In this document: positions 25,644 through 35,098 of the stretch, one piece after another
Position numbering within the stretch: the stretch's first letter is position 1
Layout: every line of letters begins with the position of its first letter
DNA from: a virus
Length of the DNA stretch: 43,986 bases
Reading direction: 5' to 3' (one strand)
IMG/VR virus record: IMGVR_UViG_3300008448_000179
Location: 1-43,986 of that record
Position numbers and translations under genes: made by a program
Notes under the pieces: model-generated
Seen by the model: only the letters and a program-made list of their open reading frames with translations
Databases searched by the model: none
Told to the model about the DNA's origin: nothing

Positions 25644-27443
25644 TCAATCTCCAAGGATGTCGTCATCGGTCTCGACATCATCTTCGGGCAAAGCATTCTT
25701 AAAAGTCTTACCGACAGAGGGTGCGCCCTCGAAGCACAACTTACCGTCCTCGTCACGGTCCCAAGGAATCTCAGCCAGTCGGCCTGTCTCTTTCGAGAAC
25801 CGAAGGGCGTTGATGATTCCTGTGACACCGCTGAAGCGATCCTTGAGGGATCGTACGGCAATTGTGTTGGCAATGTTGAGATCGGGATTCTGTTGGTCAC
25901 GTTCGTAACCAAGAACACCATCGGCAAGATGGTACAGAGATCCTGATCCACGCAGATCTTTGAGAGAGATCTGTCCGCCTTCCTCGTAGGGCGTGCCGTC
26001 AGGCTTGGTCAGGTGACACACAGCCTCGACACGGCACTGGGTACGTTCAACAAACGATCTCAGGTTCGTCATAAGAACGTCGATGTCCTTACGTTCGTTA
26101 CCTGATTCAAGACCAGAGATCACAATACTGAGGTGGTCAAGGTAGATCACCTTGCATCCCAGTGCCTTGACCATGTACTCCATCTTCTGAATCAGTGCCG
26201 TTGAATCGACAGATCCGAAGTGATCGTACAAGGCAAGGCCCGTGTCTCTCAGTTTCTGAAGCGCGTCTTGGTACTGCTTGTCCGTAAGATCGTCCTTGAC
26301 ATCGAACGGTATCGCCTTCTTGCCTGACTTGAGGCGAGAGGCGTTGACTGCTCGTGCCGCAAGAATCTTTCTTACGGGCTTGTTCAGTTCGAGAGAAATT
26401 AGTGACTGCACAGTCTGAGTAGCGTTCTCTTCCAAGAACATCAGGCCTGGTCTGTTACCTGCGTAGATGTCATAGTGGACCATCTCACGCATGACGGTAG
26501 ACTTACCCATGCCTGATCCGCTGGTGTGAATACACAACTCACCAAAGCGTCTACCAAATAGGGCTGTCGTGTGACAGGCCCACGGGTAGTCCATGATGTC
26601 AGCAACCACAGAGTCATCAGCCTTGACATCGGTCACGCTGATGATGCCGTCAGGTCGATACGGCTGTGAGTTCCACAGTGCCGTACGCAGATCCTGATCG
26701 AGACCTTCTTTGAGGTACTCGTTGGGATCTTTCTTTGACAGGTGTGTGATGTGTGCTTTGCCAGGAGGCAACAACAGGGCCACAGCAATAGCGGCCTTGC
26801 GTCCTGCGTCATCCGAATCAAAGCAGATATCAACACGCTCAAAGGAACTGACGTATTCCAACTGTTGGCGGATAGACTCTTCAGCACCTGCCGCACCGTT
26901 TGGTACGGACACGACAGGCCACTTGTTGTCTTGCACCTGAGAGACGGACATTGCGTCGATCTCACCTTCGGTGATGATCAGACGTTTACCGCCTGCCTTC
27001 CACAGATGCTGACCAAACAGTTCGACACCCTTGGGTGCGCCGATCCAACGGAACTTCTTGTCGGGTGAGCGTATCTTCTGAGCAACCACCTCGCCTTTGA
27101 GCGTGTATGGAGCGACATGATACAGCGCACCGTTCTTCTTGACGACACCGTATCCGAACTTGGTGCATGTGGTCTCACGCAGATTGCGTGTGGGTATTGC
27201 TTTCAGTTCAGGTGTCACCAACTTGGATTGCTTTACTTCAGGCTCTTGTTCAATTTGTTCTTCTCGTACCACCGCTTCTCCTCGTTTGTATTCAGTGTAC
27301 CCACAGGCAAAGCAATATGTACTGTCGTTATCAAAGAGAACAAGGTTGTTACCCTTTTCGTCTCGTCCGTTTTGACGACACTGCGGACACGGTTCTCTTC
27401 CGACTTGCTTGCCGTTTGGTCTCTTTCTTGAAGGCTTCGCCAT
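25644..27443 (-). CDS. Primase-helicase (T7 gp4-like)
   Basis: 599 aa (T7 gp4: 566). Lays primers and unwinds DNA at the fork. N-terminal zinc finger CPQC at 19-22 and CFACGY near 45-50; TOPRIM primase RLIITEGEIDAMSVSQ near 155; RecA-like helicase with Walker A SGSGMGKST near 312-320, Walker B-like KVIYLDHLSIV near 427, and HLTKPDG/LRGSGSLYHLAD motifs near 485-515. The C-terminus is acidic (DDVETDDDILGD), as in T7 gp4, where it contacts the polymerase. Start ATG 27443, AGGA upstream; overlaps the RusA-like gene by 95 nt. Confidence 0.97.
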   Translation of the reverse strand: MAKPSRKRPNGKQVGREPCPQCRQNGRDEKGNNLVLFDNDSTYCFACGYTEYKRGEAVVREEQIEQEPEVKQSKLVTPELKAIPTRNLRETTCTKFGYGVVKKNGALYHVAPYTLKGEVVAQKIRSPDKKFRWIGAPKGVELFGQHLWKAGGKRLIITEGEIDAMSVSQVQDNKWPVVSVPNGAAGAEESIRQQLEYVSSFERVDICFDSDDAGRKAAIAVALLLPPGKAHITHLSKKDPNEYLKEGLDQDLRTALWNSQPYRPDGIISVTDVKADDSVVADIMDYPWACHTTALFGRRFGELCIHTSGSGMGKSTVMREMVHYDIYAGNRPGLMFLEENATQTVQSLISLELNKPVRKILAARAVNASRLKSGKKAIPFDVKDDLTDKQYQDALQKLRDTGLALYDHFGSVDSTALIQKMEYMVKALGCKVIYLDHLSIVISGLESGNERKDIDVLMTNLRSFVERTQCRVEAVCHLTKPDGTPYEEGGQISLKDLRGSGSLYHLADGVLGYERDQQNPDLNIANTIAVRSLKDRFSGVTGIINALRFSKETGRLAEIPWDRDEDGKLCFEGAPSVGKTFKNALPEDDVETDDDILGD

Positions 27444-27873
27444 TGGTTCCTACTTGCATGAACACACCCGGTGGACAGTCTTCACTGGACCACCGCTTGT
27501 GTACTTCGTGCTTGACAATTCGTGAATCATCGTCCCACAACAGACTTGTCAACTGATCGTAGATCGCTTTCTCCAGGTTGTCGATATCACAATCAGGATA
27601 CGACAACGTGGTTGTTCTCGGCTTGTCAAGAATGAAAGCCATGCGAATAACAATCGGCTGATTCACGAACAACGGTTTGTGGATGCCTTCGTCAACGAGA
27701 AGATCCTCGATGAAGTCCGGCATCTCCTTACGATACTTTTCGTATGACCCTGTATAGTAGGCTCCCCATCTCCCGACCCTAGGCCGTGAGGCGGGTACGG
27801 GAGAACGGGGAATCCACAGGGTAAACATCTCGTTCGGATACCAATCAATCCAAATATTAGAAGGGGATTTCAT
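27349..27873 (-). CDS. RusA-like Holliday junction resolvase
   Basis: 174 aa. The RusA signature is clear: PRSPVPASRPRVGRWG near 22-37, Y/K-rich GSYEKYRKEM, then YPDCDIDNLEKAIYDQL near 92-108 with aspartates 94, 96, 98 and lysine 102, and WDDDSRIVKHEVHKRW near 113-128. It resolves branched DNA, the job done by the unrelated endonuclease gp3 in T7. ATG 27873 (MKSPSNIWID) fits a GAGG ribosome site. Its 3' end overlaps the start of the primase-helicase by 95 nt; the basic Lys/Arg-rich C-terminus (KKETKRQASRKRTV) lies mostly in this overlap. Confidence 0.9.
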   Translation of the reverse strand: MKSPSNIWIDWYPNEMFTLWIPRSPVPASRPRVGRWGAYYTGSYEKYRKEMPDFIEDLLVDEGIHKPLFVNQPIVIRMAFILDKPRTTTLSYPDCDIDNLEKAIYDQLTSLLWDDDSRIVKHEVHKRWSSEDCPPGVFMQVGTNGEAFKKETKRQASRKRTVSAVSSKRTRRKG

Positions 27874-28606
27874 CTGAGGATTCCTCGACGCTATCCTCTT
27901 CCTTGACGGAAGGCTTGGGTGTGCCTCGACTCTTGAAAGCCTTGCCTGCACCACCACCGTTGCCTCCGTCTCGGTTCGGTCCTTCCTCGATCAACTGCAC
28001 GGCTCGGAGATATGGCTTGATGCCAGTACCGATGGCCTTGTTGGGCGAGGTGTACGCACCGAGAGAGAACTCAACAACAACCTTGTCGCCCGACCAGATA
28101 GATCCTTCCATCGAGTCAGCGTTGGCATCGAACAGCGGGACAGGGCTGGCGTTACCCTCGTCATCGACTCGTGCCTTGCGTGTGATCAGCATGTAAGAAC
28201 CTGCGGTTCCTCCAGTGATCTTGTTGTATTCGGCTGCGATCTTCTCGTTGGGTTCCTTGATGATGCGAACCTCGGAAGACTCTTCCTTGCCGATGGCGTT
28301 GCGATACGCATTCTCGAACGCAAGCAATCGAGCAGTAAAGGATTCCATGTCAGGTTCGTTTGCATCGAACACAATCGTGATCTTCTGCTGCGGTTCCTTT
28401 TGGAATGCAGTGTCAGCCTTTGTGCCGACCCACGCCCACAGTGCCACACCCATAGGTGTTGCGACAGATCCTGCGGGATCGAACGTAGGCTTGCCCTTCT
28501 CGGCAACCTCGATCTCGTCGTAAGACGGAATCGGATAGGCCGACGACTTGGGGTTGTTCACGGGCTTGGAGGCGGGCTTGGTGTTGTTCTTGTTTACAGT
28601 CTTCAT
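27857..28606 (-). CDS. Single-stranded DNA-binding protein (T7 gp2.5-like)
   Basis: 249 aa (T7 gp2.5: 232). Coats ssDNA and recruits polymerase and helicase. The start is Lys/Asn/Pro-rich; the body is a beta-rich OB-type fold with ITIVFDANEPDMESF and the SGDKVVVEFSLGAYTSPNK strand set, ending in a Gly-rich linker and acidic tail ESSDEIPF. The aromatic-ended acidic tail is the hallmark of gp2.5-type SSBs. Start ATG 28606 overlaps the metallophosphoesterase stop (ATGA), indicating coupling. A DUF2815-like label would be equivalent. Confidence 0.88.
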   Translation of the reverse strand: MKTVNKNNTKPASKPVNNPKSSAYPIPSYDEIEVAEKGKPTFDPAGSVATPMGVALWAWVGTKADTAFQKEPQQKITIVFDANEPDMESFTARLLAFENAYRNAIGKEESSEVRIIKEPNEKIAAEYNKITGGTAGSYMLITRKARVDDEGNASPVPLFDANADSMEGSIWSGDKVVVEFSLGAYTSPNKAIGTGIKPYLRAVQLIEEGPNRDGGNGGGAGKAFKSRGTPKPSVKEEDSVEESSDEIPF

Positions 28607-29361
28607 ACTTCGTATTCACTCCTAAGATCTTCCATCGAAACATATTCATAGGACGGGAGACGCTCCGGTCCTTGTGGGCGAATCAGCGTGATGCCGTACG
28701 CCCACCCAGTAGGTAATCCTGCAGCATAGGGTTCTACATTCCCGTCATTCATAAAGGCGGGAACAGACATCGCCATACGTTGACCAACTCCGTTGATAAA
28801 CGGGATGGTTGCCACGTTCAACGTGTGCGTGTGTCCGAAGATCACGGACTTGGTGGACTGCATCGCCACCGTTCTACAGGCGTTTGCGCCGCCTACAGGC
28901 TTGCCCATGATCGTGTGAGGAACGTGTGTATACATAAGTCCGTCGATCTCTGCCCACGCCTTGTACGGGTGGATGAAATCCCAGTGCTTATTGTACCCGA
29001 GCCATTCCTCAATGTCAACGTGGTCCAAGACTTTCGGGAATCGCTCCTTGAATCTGTCCCATCGTTGTTCGTGGTTGCCCATCAACATGATGCGGTCACC
29101 ACACACAGGATCATACTTGAACATTTTCTGTAAAGCAGTCTCCACTGCGGACTGCTCTGCTCTGAAAGACGGAAGTTCGTGGTCCGTCTTAGAGCCGGGG
29201 TTGTGATGTGTTGACAATGAATCAAGTGATGCAAAGTCACCTATGCAGATAATCTTGGTCGGCTCGATGTCGTTGATCAACTCGGCCAACCAATCAAACC
29301 TGTCTAGATTCTGATCTGCAGTCACATGACAATCACTGATAACAAGGTGTACTTCATTCAC
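28603..29361 (-). CDS. Calcineurin-like metallophosphoesterase
   Basis: 252 aa. Family metal motifs in order: SDCHV (residues 9-13), IGDFASLDSL near 40, MGNHEQRW near 95-101, MYTHVPH near 145 and FGHTHTLNV near 173-181. Such phage enzymes are seen as phosphatases or nucleases; the substrate cannot be told. It lies among nucleotide and replication genes. The start is GTG 29361 (AAGGAG, 6 nt), overlapping the NrdJ stop by 8 nt; its stop overlaps the SSB start. Confidence 0.9.
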   Translation of the reverse strand: MNEVHLVISDCHVTADQNLDRFDWLAELINDIEPTKIICIGDFASLDSLSTHHNPGSKTDHELPSFRAEQSAVETALQKMFKYDPVCGDRIMLMGNHEQRWDRFKERFPKVLDHVDIEEWLGYNKHWDFIHPYKAWAEIDGLMYTHVPHTIMGKPVGGANACRTVAMQSTKSVIFGHTHTLNVATIPFINGVGQRMAMSVPAFMNDGNVEPYAAGLPTGWAYGITLIRPQGPERLPSYEYVSMEDLRSEYEV

Positions 29362-31204
29362 AACTTCTCCTTCCCGTCACGGGATCAAAGGTACAGGAGG
29401 CATCACTGCCGAGTAGCGTATCATCGACATCCTTCAGGATGCCTGCTCTCATGCCACCTGAGTTGAACGTGGTGCAACCACGACAACCATTTTTCCATGC
29501 TCGGATATAGATGTTCTTGAAGTCTTCCCACTTGGTTGTGGACGGGACATTACAAGTCTTACTGACCGCTGAGTCAACCCAGTGACTAGCGACGATCAAC
29601 ACGTTGAGGTGTTCATCGACAGTAACATCTTTGCTGCGCTTGCCCTTGACACCGAACTGTGCATAACCGTAATCAAGGATCTTGACTTCGATCTGTCCGT
29701 TGGGTGTGTTGACCAACCGCTGTTGAGTGTACGAATACACAGGCTCGATTGACGAACTGATGTTGTCAGCCGCAAACGAGATCGTACCAGTCGGAGCGAT
29801 TGATGTAAGGTGAGAGTTTCTAATGCCGTACTTCTTGATGGCATTTCTGGTTCTCTCGGGAAGCGCACGCTTGCAGAATCCGGACTGCACATACAGATCT
29901 CGGTCGAGCGCAGGGAACGCTCCCTTCTCGACGGCGAGACTGATGCTTGCTTCGTAGGCATGGTTCGTAAGGAATTGTAGGATGTTGCCGAGTTGCTTGC
30001 AGAAACTTTCTGAGCCGTACGCATGACCCATCGCCTCAAGCGCGTTGGCAACTCCCGTAACTCCAAGACCCATTCGACGCTTGGCCTTGGCCTCCGCTTC
30101 TTGCTCGGGCAAAGGATAGGTCGTTCGATCAATCACGTTGTCCATCGCACGGACGACAACGGGAATGTCCAAGATGAACTGCTCGTAGTCAAACTGATAG
30201 TTGCTACAGCGATCCATCGTGACGTAGGCTGTCAGGTTGAATGAACCCAACAGACACGCACCATACGGAGGCAGGGGTTGCTCTCCGCACGGATTCGTGG
30301 CGGCGATCTTCTCGCAGTACCACAGGTTGTTGTTGTTGTTGATCGTGTCCAAGAACAACACACCAGGCTCGGCCCAGTCCCAGGTGTTACGCATGATCAT
30401 GTCCCACAGAATCTGCGGATCAATCTCACCGTACGGTGTACCCTTGGGGAACTCGGTCTCGAACCGTGTCCAGCCGTTGGTGACGGCATCCATAAACTTG
30501 TCAGTACATCCGACCGAGATGTTGAACTCGGTCAACTTGAGGGTGCTTTGAAGAGCAGAGTACAACTGCCAGAACCGACCCTCGTCTGGCTCCTTGGATT
30601 CCTTGATCTTCTTCATCTCGTCCATGATCGGCTTGGCCGTATTGGGCGGACACTTAGCATGAACAAAGTCGAAGATGTCGGGATGCCACACAGGAAGCAC
30701 ACCCATCTGTGCGCCACGGCGATTGCCGTACGACGATGTTGCACTGCAGACTCCTGCGAAGATCGGCATGAAGGACACTGGTCCTCCCGCTTGTGACTTG
30801 ATCTTCTTGATTTGTGCGCCCTTGGGTCTCAGAGTACCAAAGTCGTACCCGATACCACCGCCAAGGCGCATCGTTGTGGCGGCTTGCTTGGCCATGTCCA
30901 TGATATTGTTCTCGTCCTCAACGAACGAGTCAGCAATAGTGCCTGAGACATAGCAGTTGAACGCAGTCACCTCGGGTCGTCCTGCTCCTGATTGGATACG
31001 ACCAGCCGCTAGAAAGCGTTGGTTCAACAGGATGTCGAGATATGCTTCGTAGTGCTTCTCGTCATCCGCAAGCCAACGTGCTTCACGCTGCTTTGCTTCG
31101 ACGAATGATTCACCGGGAAGACGATGCTTTGCACCGCCGATTTCCAAACACGCTTGATTTTTAGGCCCGTACAAACAAAGCCTTTCTCTTTGAGATCCAC
31201 TCAT
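29354..31204 (-). CDS. nrdJ: Ribonucleotide reductase, class II (adenosylcobalamin-dependent)
   Basis: 616 aa. Makes deoxyribonucleotides without oxygen or a second subunit, using B12. Motifs: FNCYVSGTIADSF near 82-94, TTMRLGGGIGYDFG near 109-122, the active-site NPCGEQPLPPYGACLLGS near 304-321 (Asn, Cys, Glu triad), SIAPTGTISFAADN near 463 and GCRGCTTFNSGGMRAGIL near 575-592. The end SCTFDPVTGRRSCE has the redox cysteines of the C-terminal tail. Monomeric size fits NrdJ/RTPR-like enzymes. ATG 31204 overlaps the ThyX gene by 44 nt. Confidence 0.93.
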   Translation of the reverse strand: MSGSQRERLCLYGPKNQACLEIGGAKHRLPGESFVEAKQREARWLADDEKHYEAYLDILLNQRFLAAGRIQSGAGRPEVTAFNCYVSGTIADSFVEDENNIMDMAKQAATTMRLGGGIGYDFGTLRPKGAQIKKIKSQAGGPVSFMPIFAGVCSATSSYGNRRGAQMGVLPVWHPDIFDFVHAKCPPNTAKPIMDEMKKIKESKEPDEGRFWQLYSALQSTLKLTEFNISVGCTDKFMDAVTNGWTRFETEFPKGTPYGEIDPQILWDMIMRNTWDWAEPGVLFLDTINNNNNLWYCEKIAATNPCGEQPLPPYGACLLGSFNLTAYVTMDRCSNYQFDYEQFILDIPVVVRAMDNVIDRTTYPLPEQEAEAKAKRRMGLGVTGVANALEAMGHAYGSESFCKQLGNILQFLTNHAYEASISLAVEKGAFPALDRDLYVQSGFCKRALPERTRNAIKKYGIRNSHLTSIAPTGTISFAADNISSSIEPVYSYTQQRLVNTPNGQIEVKILDYGYAQFGVKGKRSKDVTVDEHLNVLIVASHWVDSAVSKTCNVPSTTKWEDFKNIYIRAWKNGCRGCTTFNSGGMRAGILKDVDDTLLGSDASCTFDPVTGRRSCE

Positions 31205-31958
31205 CTTGCTCTCTCTTGTTGTTAGTATCTATGAGTGTTACAGTACCAACAACAGACTCCTTCAGGACATCGCATTCCAACGCTGTCAGTCTGATGGAGT
31301 TCTTCCGATAGTCTTCGTATGCCTCAATCGTGTACGGCACAATCGGTTTGATGATGTCGTAGATTGCGTTGGCATACTGAATGATCTCGTACTGAGCGTT
31401 CGGGTGTGAACGCTTCTCAATGAAGTTGAGCAGGTTATGAAGATCGCACTTCCAAATCCATTCCGTGTACATCGACACGGGCAGGATTGTTCGTGCGACT
31501 TCTCGGGCTACTCCTGCATTCAACGCATCACGGTACGCATGAACCGATGCTTCTGTTACCTCGGCGTACATGTGTGTCAGATGGTCCATTGTTTCTTCTG
31601 ATACACGTTCGTCCGTCGAGCATTGCTTGTTCGTCTTCGATTGTAGACGGAAGTCCGGCTGATAGAACTCGACATCTCCCATGTCCGAGTACCTTGCAGA
31701 GACTTCATTCAGTGACGCTGTTCGGTGTCTCACCCATTGACGAGCGATGAACAACGGCAACTTCACATGAAACACAAACTCCACCATTTCAAACGGCGAT
31801 GTGTGACCATGCCGCATGAGATACCTGAGCAATGTTCGGTTGTCAGACACGGACTTCGTTCCCTTGCCGTACGACACTCGTGCCGCATCGACAACGGTAT
31901 CGTCGTTTCCCATCTGATCAACCAGTTCCACAAACCCATGGTCAAGTACCTTGATCAT
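31161..31958 (-). CDS. thyX: FAD-dependent thymidylate synthase ThyX
   Basis: 265 aa. Methylates dUMP to dTMP with FAD/NADPH. The diagnostic motif RHRTASLNEVSARYS (RHRx7S) is at about residues 77-91, with HTSPFEMVEFVFHVKLP before it and the flavin-binding LPVSMYTEWIWKCDLHNLLNF stretch near 160-180. It supplies thymidine next to NrdJ; the pair can recycle host nucleotides during rapid replication. Start ATG 31958 behind AAAGGA. The C-terminus (ISKRKALFVRA) is encoded over the start of NrdJ. Confidence 0.97.
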   Translation of the reverse strand: MIKVLDHGFVELVDQMGNDDTVVDAARVSYGKGTKSVSDNRTLLRYLMRHGHTSPFEMVEFVFHVKLPLFIARQWVRHRTASLNEVSARYSDMGDVEFYQPDFRLQSKTNKQCSTDERVSEETMDHLTHMYAEVTEASVHAYRDALNAGVAREVARTILPVSMYTEWIWKCDLHNLLNFIEKRSHPNAQYEIIQYANAIYDIIKPIVPYTIEAYEDYRKNSIRLTALECDVLKESVVGTVTLIDTNNKREQDEWISKRKALFVRA

Positions 31959-31959
31959 G

Positions 31960-32193
31960 TTATCCTTTCATAAATGTTCCGGCCTGGTAGTTCTCTGACT
32001 TGCGAACAAGTCGAAGACAACGCTCGGCAAACAACATCTGAATCTCTTCGCACTCGATCTTCAAGTGCTTCAGTGCGGTATCGTTCGAGATGTCGTACTG
32101 TTCCATGATGTCCAAGATCGTTCTCGACAGGAACACGGCCTTGTCAGCAAGACGACGATCAATGGAAGAAATAGTCGGAGCGGTAGACTTCAT
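31960..32193 (-). CDS. Small helical protein after RNA polymerase
   Basis: 77 aa, not recognised. Mostly helical (DRRLADKAVFLSRTILDIME; ALKHLKIECEEIQMLFAERC), charged, no membrane segment. The start is uncertain: ATG 32193 has GGA 5 nt upstream but lies 35 nt inside the RNA polymerase frame; the first in-frame ATG beyond the polymerase is Met30 of this model. It ends 2 nt before ThyX, so it belongs to the polymerase-ThyX-NrdJ message. Possible polymerase or host-RNA-polymerase regulator by position only. Confidence 0.6.
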   Translation of the reverse strand: MKSTAPTISSIDRRLADKAVFLSRTILDIMEQYDISNDTALKHLKIECEEIQMLFAERCLRLVRKSENYQAGTFMKG

Positions 32194-34663
32194 ACAAATC
32201 CAAACTGCCACGAGGTGGCAAAGAGGGCAGTGCAATGCCGTACTTGTTTTCGAGATACGTCTTCATCGTTTCCAACACGGAGTGCTTGTGCATCTCCACG
32301 AACTGGTGACGGATCTCGTAGTTCATCGTGGCCACAAAGCCAGCGTGAACGGCGTACGAGTCATGTACAGGCCCGAAGTTACTAATACCCTTGGCGTTCA
32401 GTGCCAAGATCGTAAGAAACAAATGACTTGCATCGAGCGAGTGTACCACGTTGGGTGCGACTCCTCGCACCTGCTTGGTCACGACAATCTCGGGATCGTC
32501 GTCTGTCGCTTTGTAGTCGATGTTGCCGACAGCGGTGTACACCTGTCGGCGATTCTTGGATGTATAGGCTTGTGACACGATGAAGCCTGCAGGTGTTTGC
32601 CACTCGACAGGCAGGCCGTGTTCACCAAGAATCTTGGCAACATTCTGCAACCAGTCCATGTACTGCCGTGCGGCCACGACAACCTGGGACACCGCATCGT
32701 ACACGACTTGCTTGAGGTAGTTGGCGTTCTTGTACGCCATGCCCTGCAAGCCGTCCGTGTGACGGTCTTGGATAAACTGCCTCAGGATGCCCTGCTTGGT
32801 CACGCCGTACGGGGTGGTCATCACAGCCCTCTTGACGGTCTTGCGTGACACATGGCCCCTCCACGCCCAACAGGGAAGGGTCTGGTCCTCGGTCATCTTG
32901 CAGTCTTGTTCGATCCGTACATTGACGACATCAGCCACCATCGAATAGATGTCTTGTGGCTTAGTGCCATGCACAAGATTGGTAGCCCGACCACCCACAG
33001 GATCAAGACCAATTGCCGAGTAGTGTTGTAGGCCATTACAACTTCCGTCCATAGCGACCGGAGTTCTTGACTGGAAATCCTTGGCGTAAGACTCAAGCCC
33101 AGACTTAGACCAATCACCAGGGACACCGTGGACGGTGAGACAGTCCACGAACTCCAACACTGCGGCAAGTAACTTGAAAGGATCTTCATAGTCCATCCAC
33201 TCCTTGTGGGTCAGTGGGTCTCTTGCCCACCGTTGTAGTTGGTCACAAGCGCACAGGTCTTTGACAACTCGCAGGCGACCTTCGAGGCTGTCCTTGTCGG
33301 CTCCCAACAGGTTAGCCACATGCACAGCCAACCAGTAGAATCCCCAATGGCCAAGCGGCTCGGGCTTGGCGAACTCTAGAAGCGCACGGCCTGAGTCGTC
33401 CGCTTGTGGGTGGACGAACGCAGGGATCGGATACGCACGGCCACGCCAATCGACCTGGTAGGGGAAGTAGATTGCGGGGTACTTGGAGAATCGACGGGCG
33501 ATGTCTAACTTGAACAGCATCTGATATCGAAGTCCGATTGTCTTGTTGTTCCAATCGTGGATCGACTCAGCGTCAGCAAGCCATCGGTCCTTGTCTTCCT
33601 TGGCCACGCCTTCCCACCGCTTCTTGCGCTTGGCCTTGGGGTTGAATCCCTTGGGCTTGGGCGGGATCTTCTTCAGTTCACGGCCAGGGATTCCGGCCTT
33701 GTCGCCGCCTGATTCCCACACGGCCTGCATCACATCAGCGACACGCTTGTTGATGCGCCACTCGGTACGTTGGCAGACATTCAGTGCCGCCATCATCTCT
33801 TGCGAGGGATGCGTCACCATCTGCTCGAACGTACCCTTGACCACGGTGTTCTTCAGGCACAGGTATCCGCCAGTGCCGAAGTCCTTGGTCCATGGTGTCG
33901 GTGGCACGACCATGGGAAGACCGTACGGGTTCATGATCTCCATGTCCGAGTGGTGCTTCTCCATCAACTGCCGTGTCTTGGGCTTCAGCATAACGTGCTT
34001 CGTTGTCTTGTAGCCGAACCCACTGGTCCGGCCACCGTTGCCACGCTCGGTGGACTTGACATACACGATGTCGAATAGATCGGTACACTCGACAGCCAGT
34101 CCGATCAGCGCACATCCAAGTTCGATGCGCCTGCGCTTGGGCCACTCGATGTTAGCGATGCCCATCTTGCGCTTACACATTTGGATACTGGCCTTGTCGA
34201 TACGCTTGCGTTTGGACATCAACATCGTGAGAACGTCACGATCTTGTTTACGCATGGTGTCGAGGTACTTCTGTAACTTGACGTTAGATGCGACATACAG
34301 TGCCGCCGTCAGTACAGGACAGTCATTGGGTTTCTGGGCCACATGAAACAGTGACACCAGCGTGATGTACGCAAGTTTATCAGGGTCCATCGTCAGCATC
34401 ATCAGTTCGTAACTGTCGTTGGATCGGATCTGTCCACTCAGCAGTCGATCTTCGATCTGCTGTTGTTCAAGTTCGATGGCCTTGATCAAGTACGGCATCC
34501 ATCGACTCATCAGTTTCAGATCACCAGGCTTCTCGCCTTGCTTCTTGCGTGTCACCAACTCACGGTATCGTGCAACACCGCGATCAATGGACTCGATCTC
34601 CAATTCTTTCTGAGAGACGAACAACCAGTCCTTCGTTTCCTTGGAGTGAGTATCGAATATCAC
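32159..34663 (-). CDS. Single-subunit DNA-directed RNA polymerase (T7 gp1-like)
   Basis: 834 aa (T7: 883). Transcribes the phage's middle and late genes. Motif A PVAMDGSCNGLQHYSA with catalytic Asp near 539; motif B RKTVKRAVMTTPYGVT near 605-620 with the catalytic Lys and Tyr; motif C GPVHDSYAVHAGF with Asp near 767. The end is SDYFFH, matching the aromatic 'foot' (FAFA) of T7 RNA polymerase. The N-terminal 300 residues are divergent, as expected for the promoter-recognition part, so its promoters cannot be predicted from T7. Start ATG 34663. Overlaps the stop of the previous small gene by 4 nt. Confidence 0.97.
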   Translation of the reverse strand: MIFDTHSKETKDWLFVSQKELEIESIDRGVARYRELVTRKKQGEKPGDLKLMSRWMPYLIKAIELEQQQIEDRLLSGQIRSNDSYELMMLTMDPDKLAYITLVSLFHVAQKPNDCPVLTAALYVASNVKLQKYLDTMRKQDRDVLTMLMSKRKRIDKASIQMCKRKMGIANIEWPKRRRIELGCALIGLAVECTDLFDIVYVKSTERGNGGRTSGFGYKTTKHVMLKPKTRQLMEKHHSDMEIMNPYGLPMVVPPTPWTKDFGTGGYLCLKNTVVKGTFEQMVTHPSQEMMAALNVCQRTEWRINKRVADVMQAVWESGGDKAGIPGRELKKIPPKPKGFNPKAKRKKRWEGVAKEDKDRWLADAESIHDWNNKTIGLRYQMLFKLDIARRFSKYPAIYFPYQVDWRGRAYPIPAFVHPQADDSGRALLEFAKPEPLGHWGFYWLAVHVANLLGADKDSLEGRLRVVKDLCACDQLQRWARDPLTHKEWMDYEDPFKLLAAVLEFVDCLTVHGVPGDWSKSGLESYAKDFQSRTPVAMDGSCNGLQHYSAIGLDPVGGRATNLVHGTKPQDIYSMVADVVNVRIEQDCKMTEDQTLPCWAWRGHVSRKTVKRAVMTTPYGVTKQGILRQFIQDRHTDGLQGMAYKNANYLKQVVYDAVSQVVVAARQYMDWLQNVAKILGEHGLPVEWQTPAGFIVSQAYTSKNRRQVYTAVGNIDYKATDDDPEIVVTKQVRGVAPNVVHSLDASHLFLTILALNAKGISNFGPVHDSYAVHAGFVATMNYEIRHQFVEMHKHSVLETMKTYLENKYGIALPSLPPRGSLDLYEVYRSDYFFH

Positions 34664-34824
34664 TTGCTCTCCTTGATTGATTTGATCAACTTCACCATGT
34701 TCGGTGACAGACGTGAACGCCAGTCGGGGACGTTACGTTTGATATCTTTCACAAGTTCATACGTCTCTGCCATGTACTTCAGTGAACGCTCGTTGGCTGC
34801 TTTGATATCTTTATTCGTCGTCAT
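34660..34824 (-). CDS. Small basic helical protein before RNA polymerase
   Basis: 54 aa, unrecognised. Starts MTTNKDIKAANERSLKYMAE and ends MVKLIKSIKESK; lysine-rich and helical. ATG 34824 is chosen over the upstream ATG because it sits right after the preceding gene's acidic tail with GGATCAAAG upstream; it overlaps that gene by 14 nt. Its stop overlaps the RNA polymerase start by 4 nt, so the two are probably translationally coupled. Confidence 0.6.
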   Translation of the reverse strand: MTTNKDIKAANERSLKYMAETYELVKDIKRNVPDWRSRLSPNMVKLIKSIKESK

Positions 34825-35077
34825 CTTTGATCCTTGGCTGTCCAAAAACCCTCATCTCGTACATCGCCATGCAACACGCTTCGGCATGTTGCAACAACAG
34901 GATGGCGTTGCCTTCCGATCCTCCGAACCTCAGTTTGGTTTCGACTCCTCCTTCTTTGCCATCAGGAACAAGTGCGACCAACGCAAACTCACGAGAGCGG
35001 CGTTGGATCTCCTCACACAACTCGTCAAAGGTAGCCCACTCAAGAGGCGTGTTCATCTTCGATTGCTTCTTCGTCAT
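34811..35077 (-). CDS. Small acidic protein, unknown function
   Basis: 88 aa. MTKKQSKMNTPLEWATFDEL at the start, then a beta-type core (FALVALVPDG; VETKLRFGGSEGNAILLLQH) and an acidic end KDDDE. The pattern suggests a small alpha/beta protein. First gene after the terminator at 35099-35119; AGGAG lies 7-8 nt before ATG 35077. No promoter was seen between terminator and start, so expression may depend on read-through. Confidence 0.7.
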   Translation of the reverse strand: MTKKQSKMNTPLEWATFDELCEEIQRRSREFALVALVPDGKEGGVETKLRFGGSEGNAILLLQHAEACCMAMYEMRVFGQPRIKDDDE

Positions 35078-35098
35078 TGATCACTCCTGTGAAATAAA

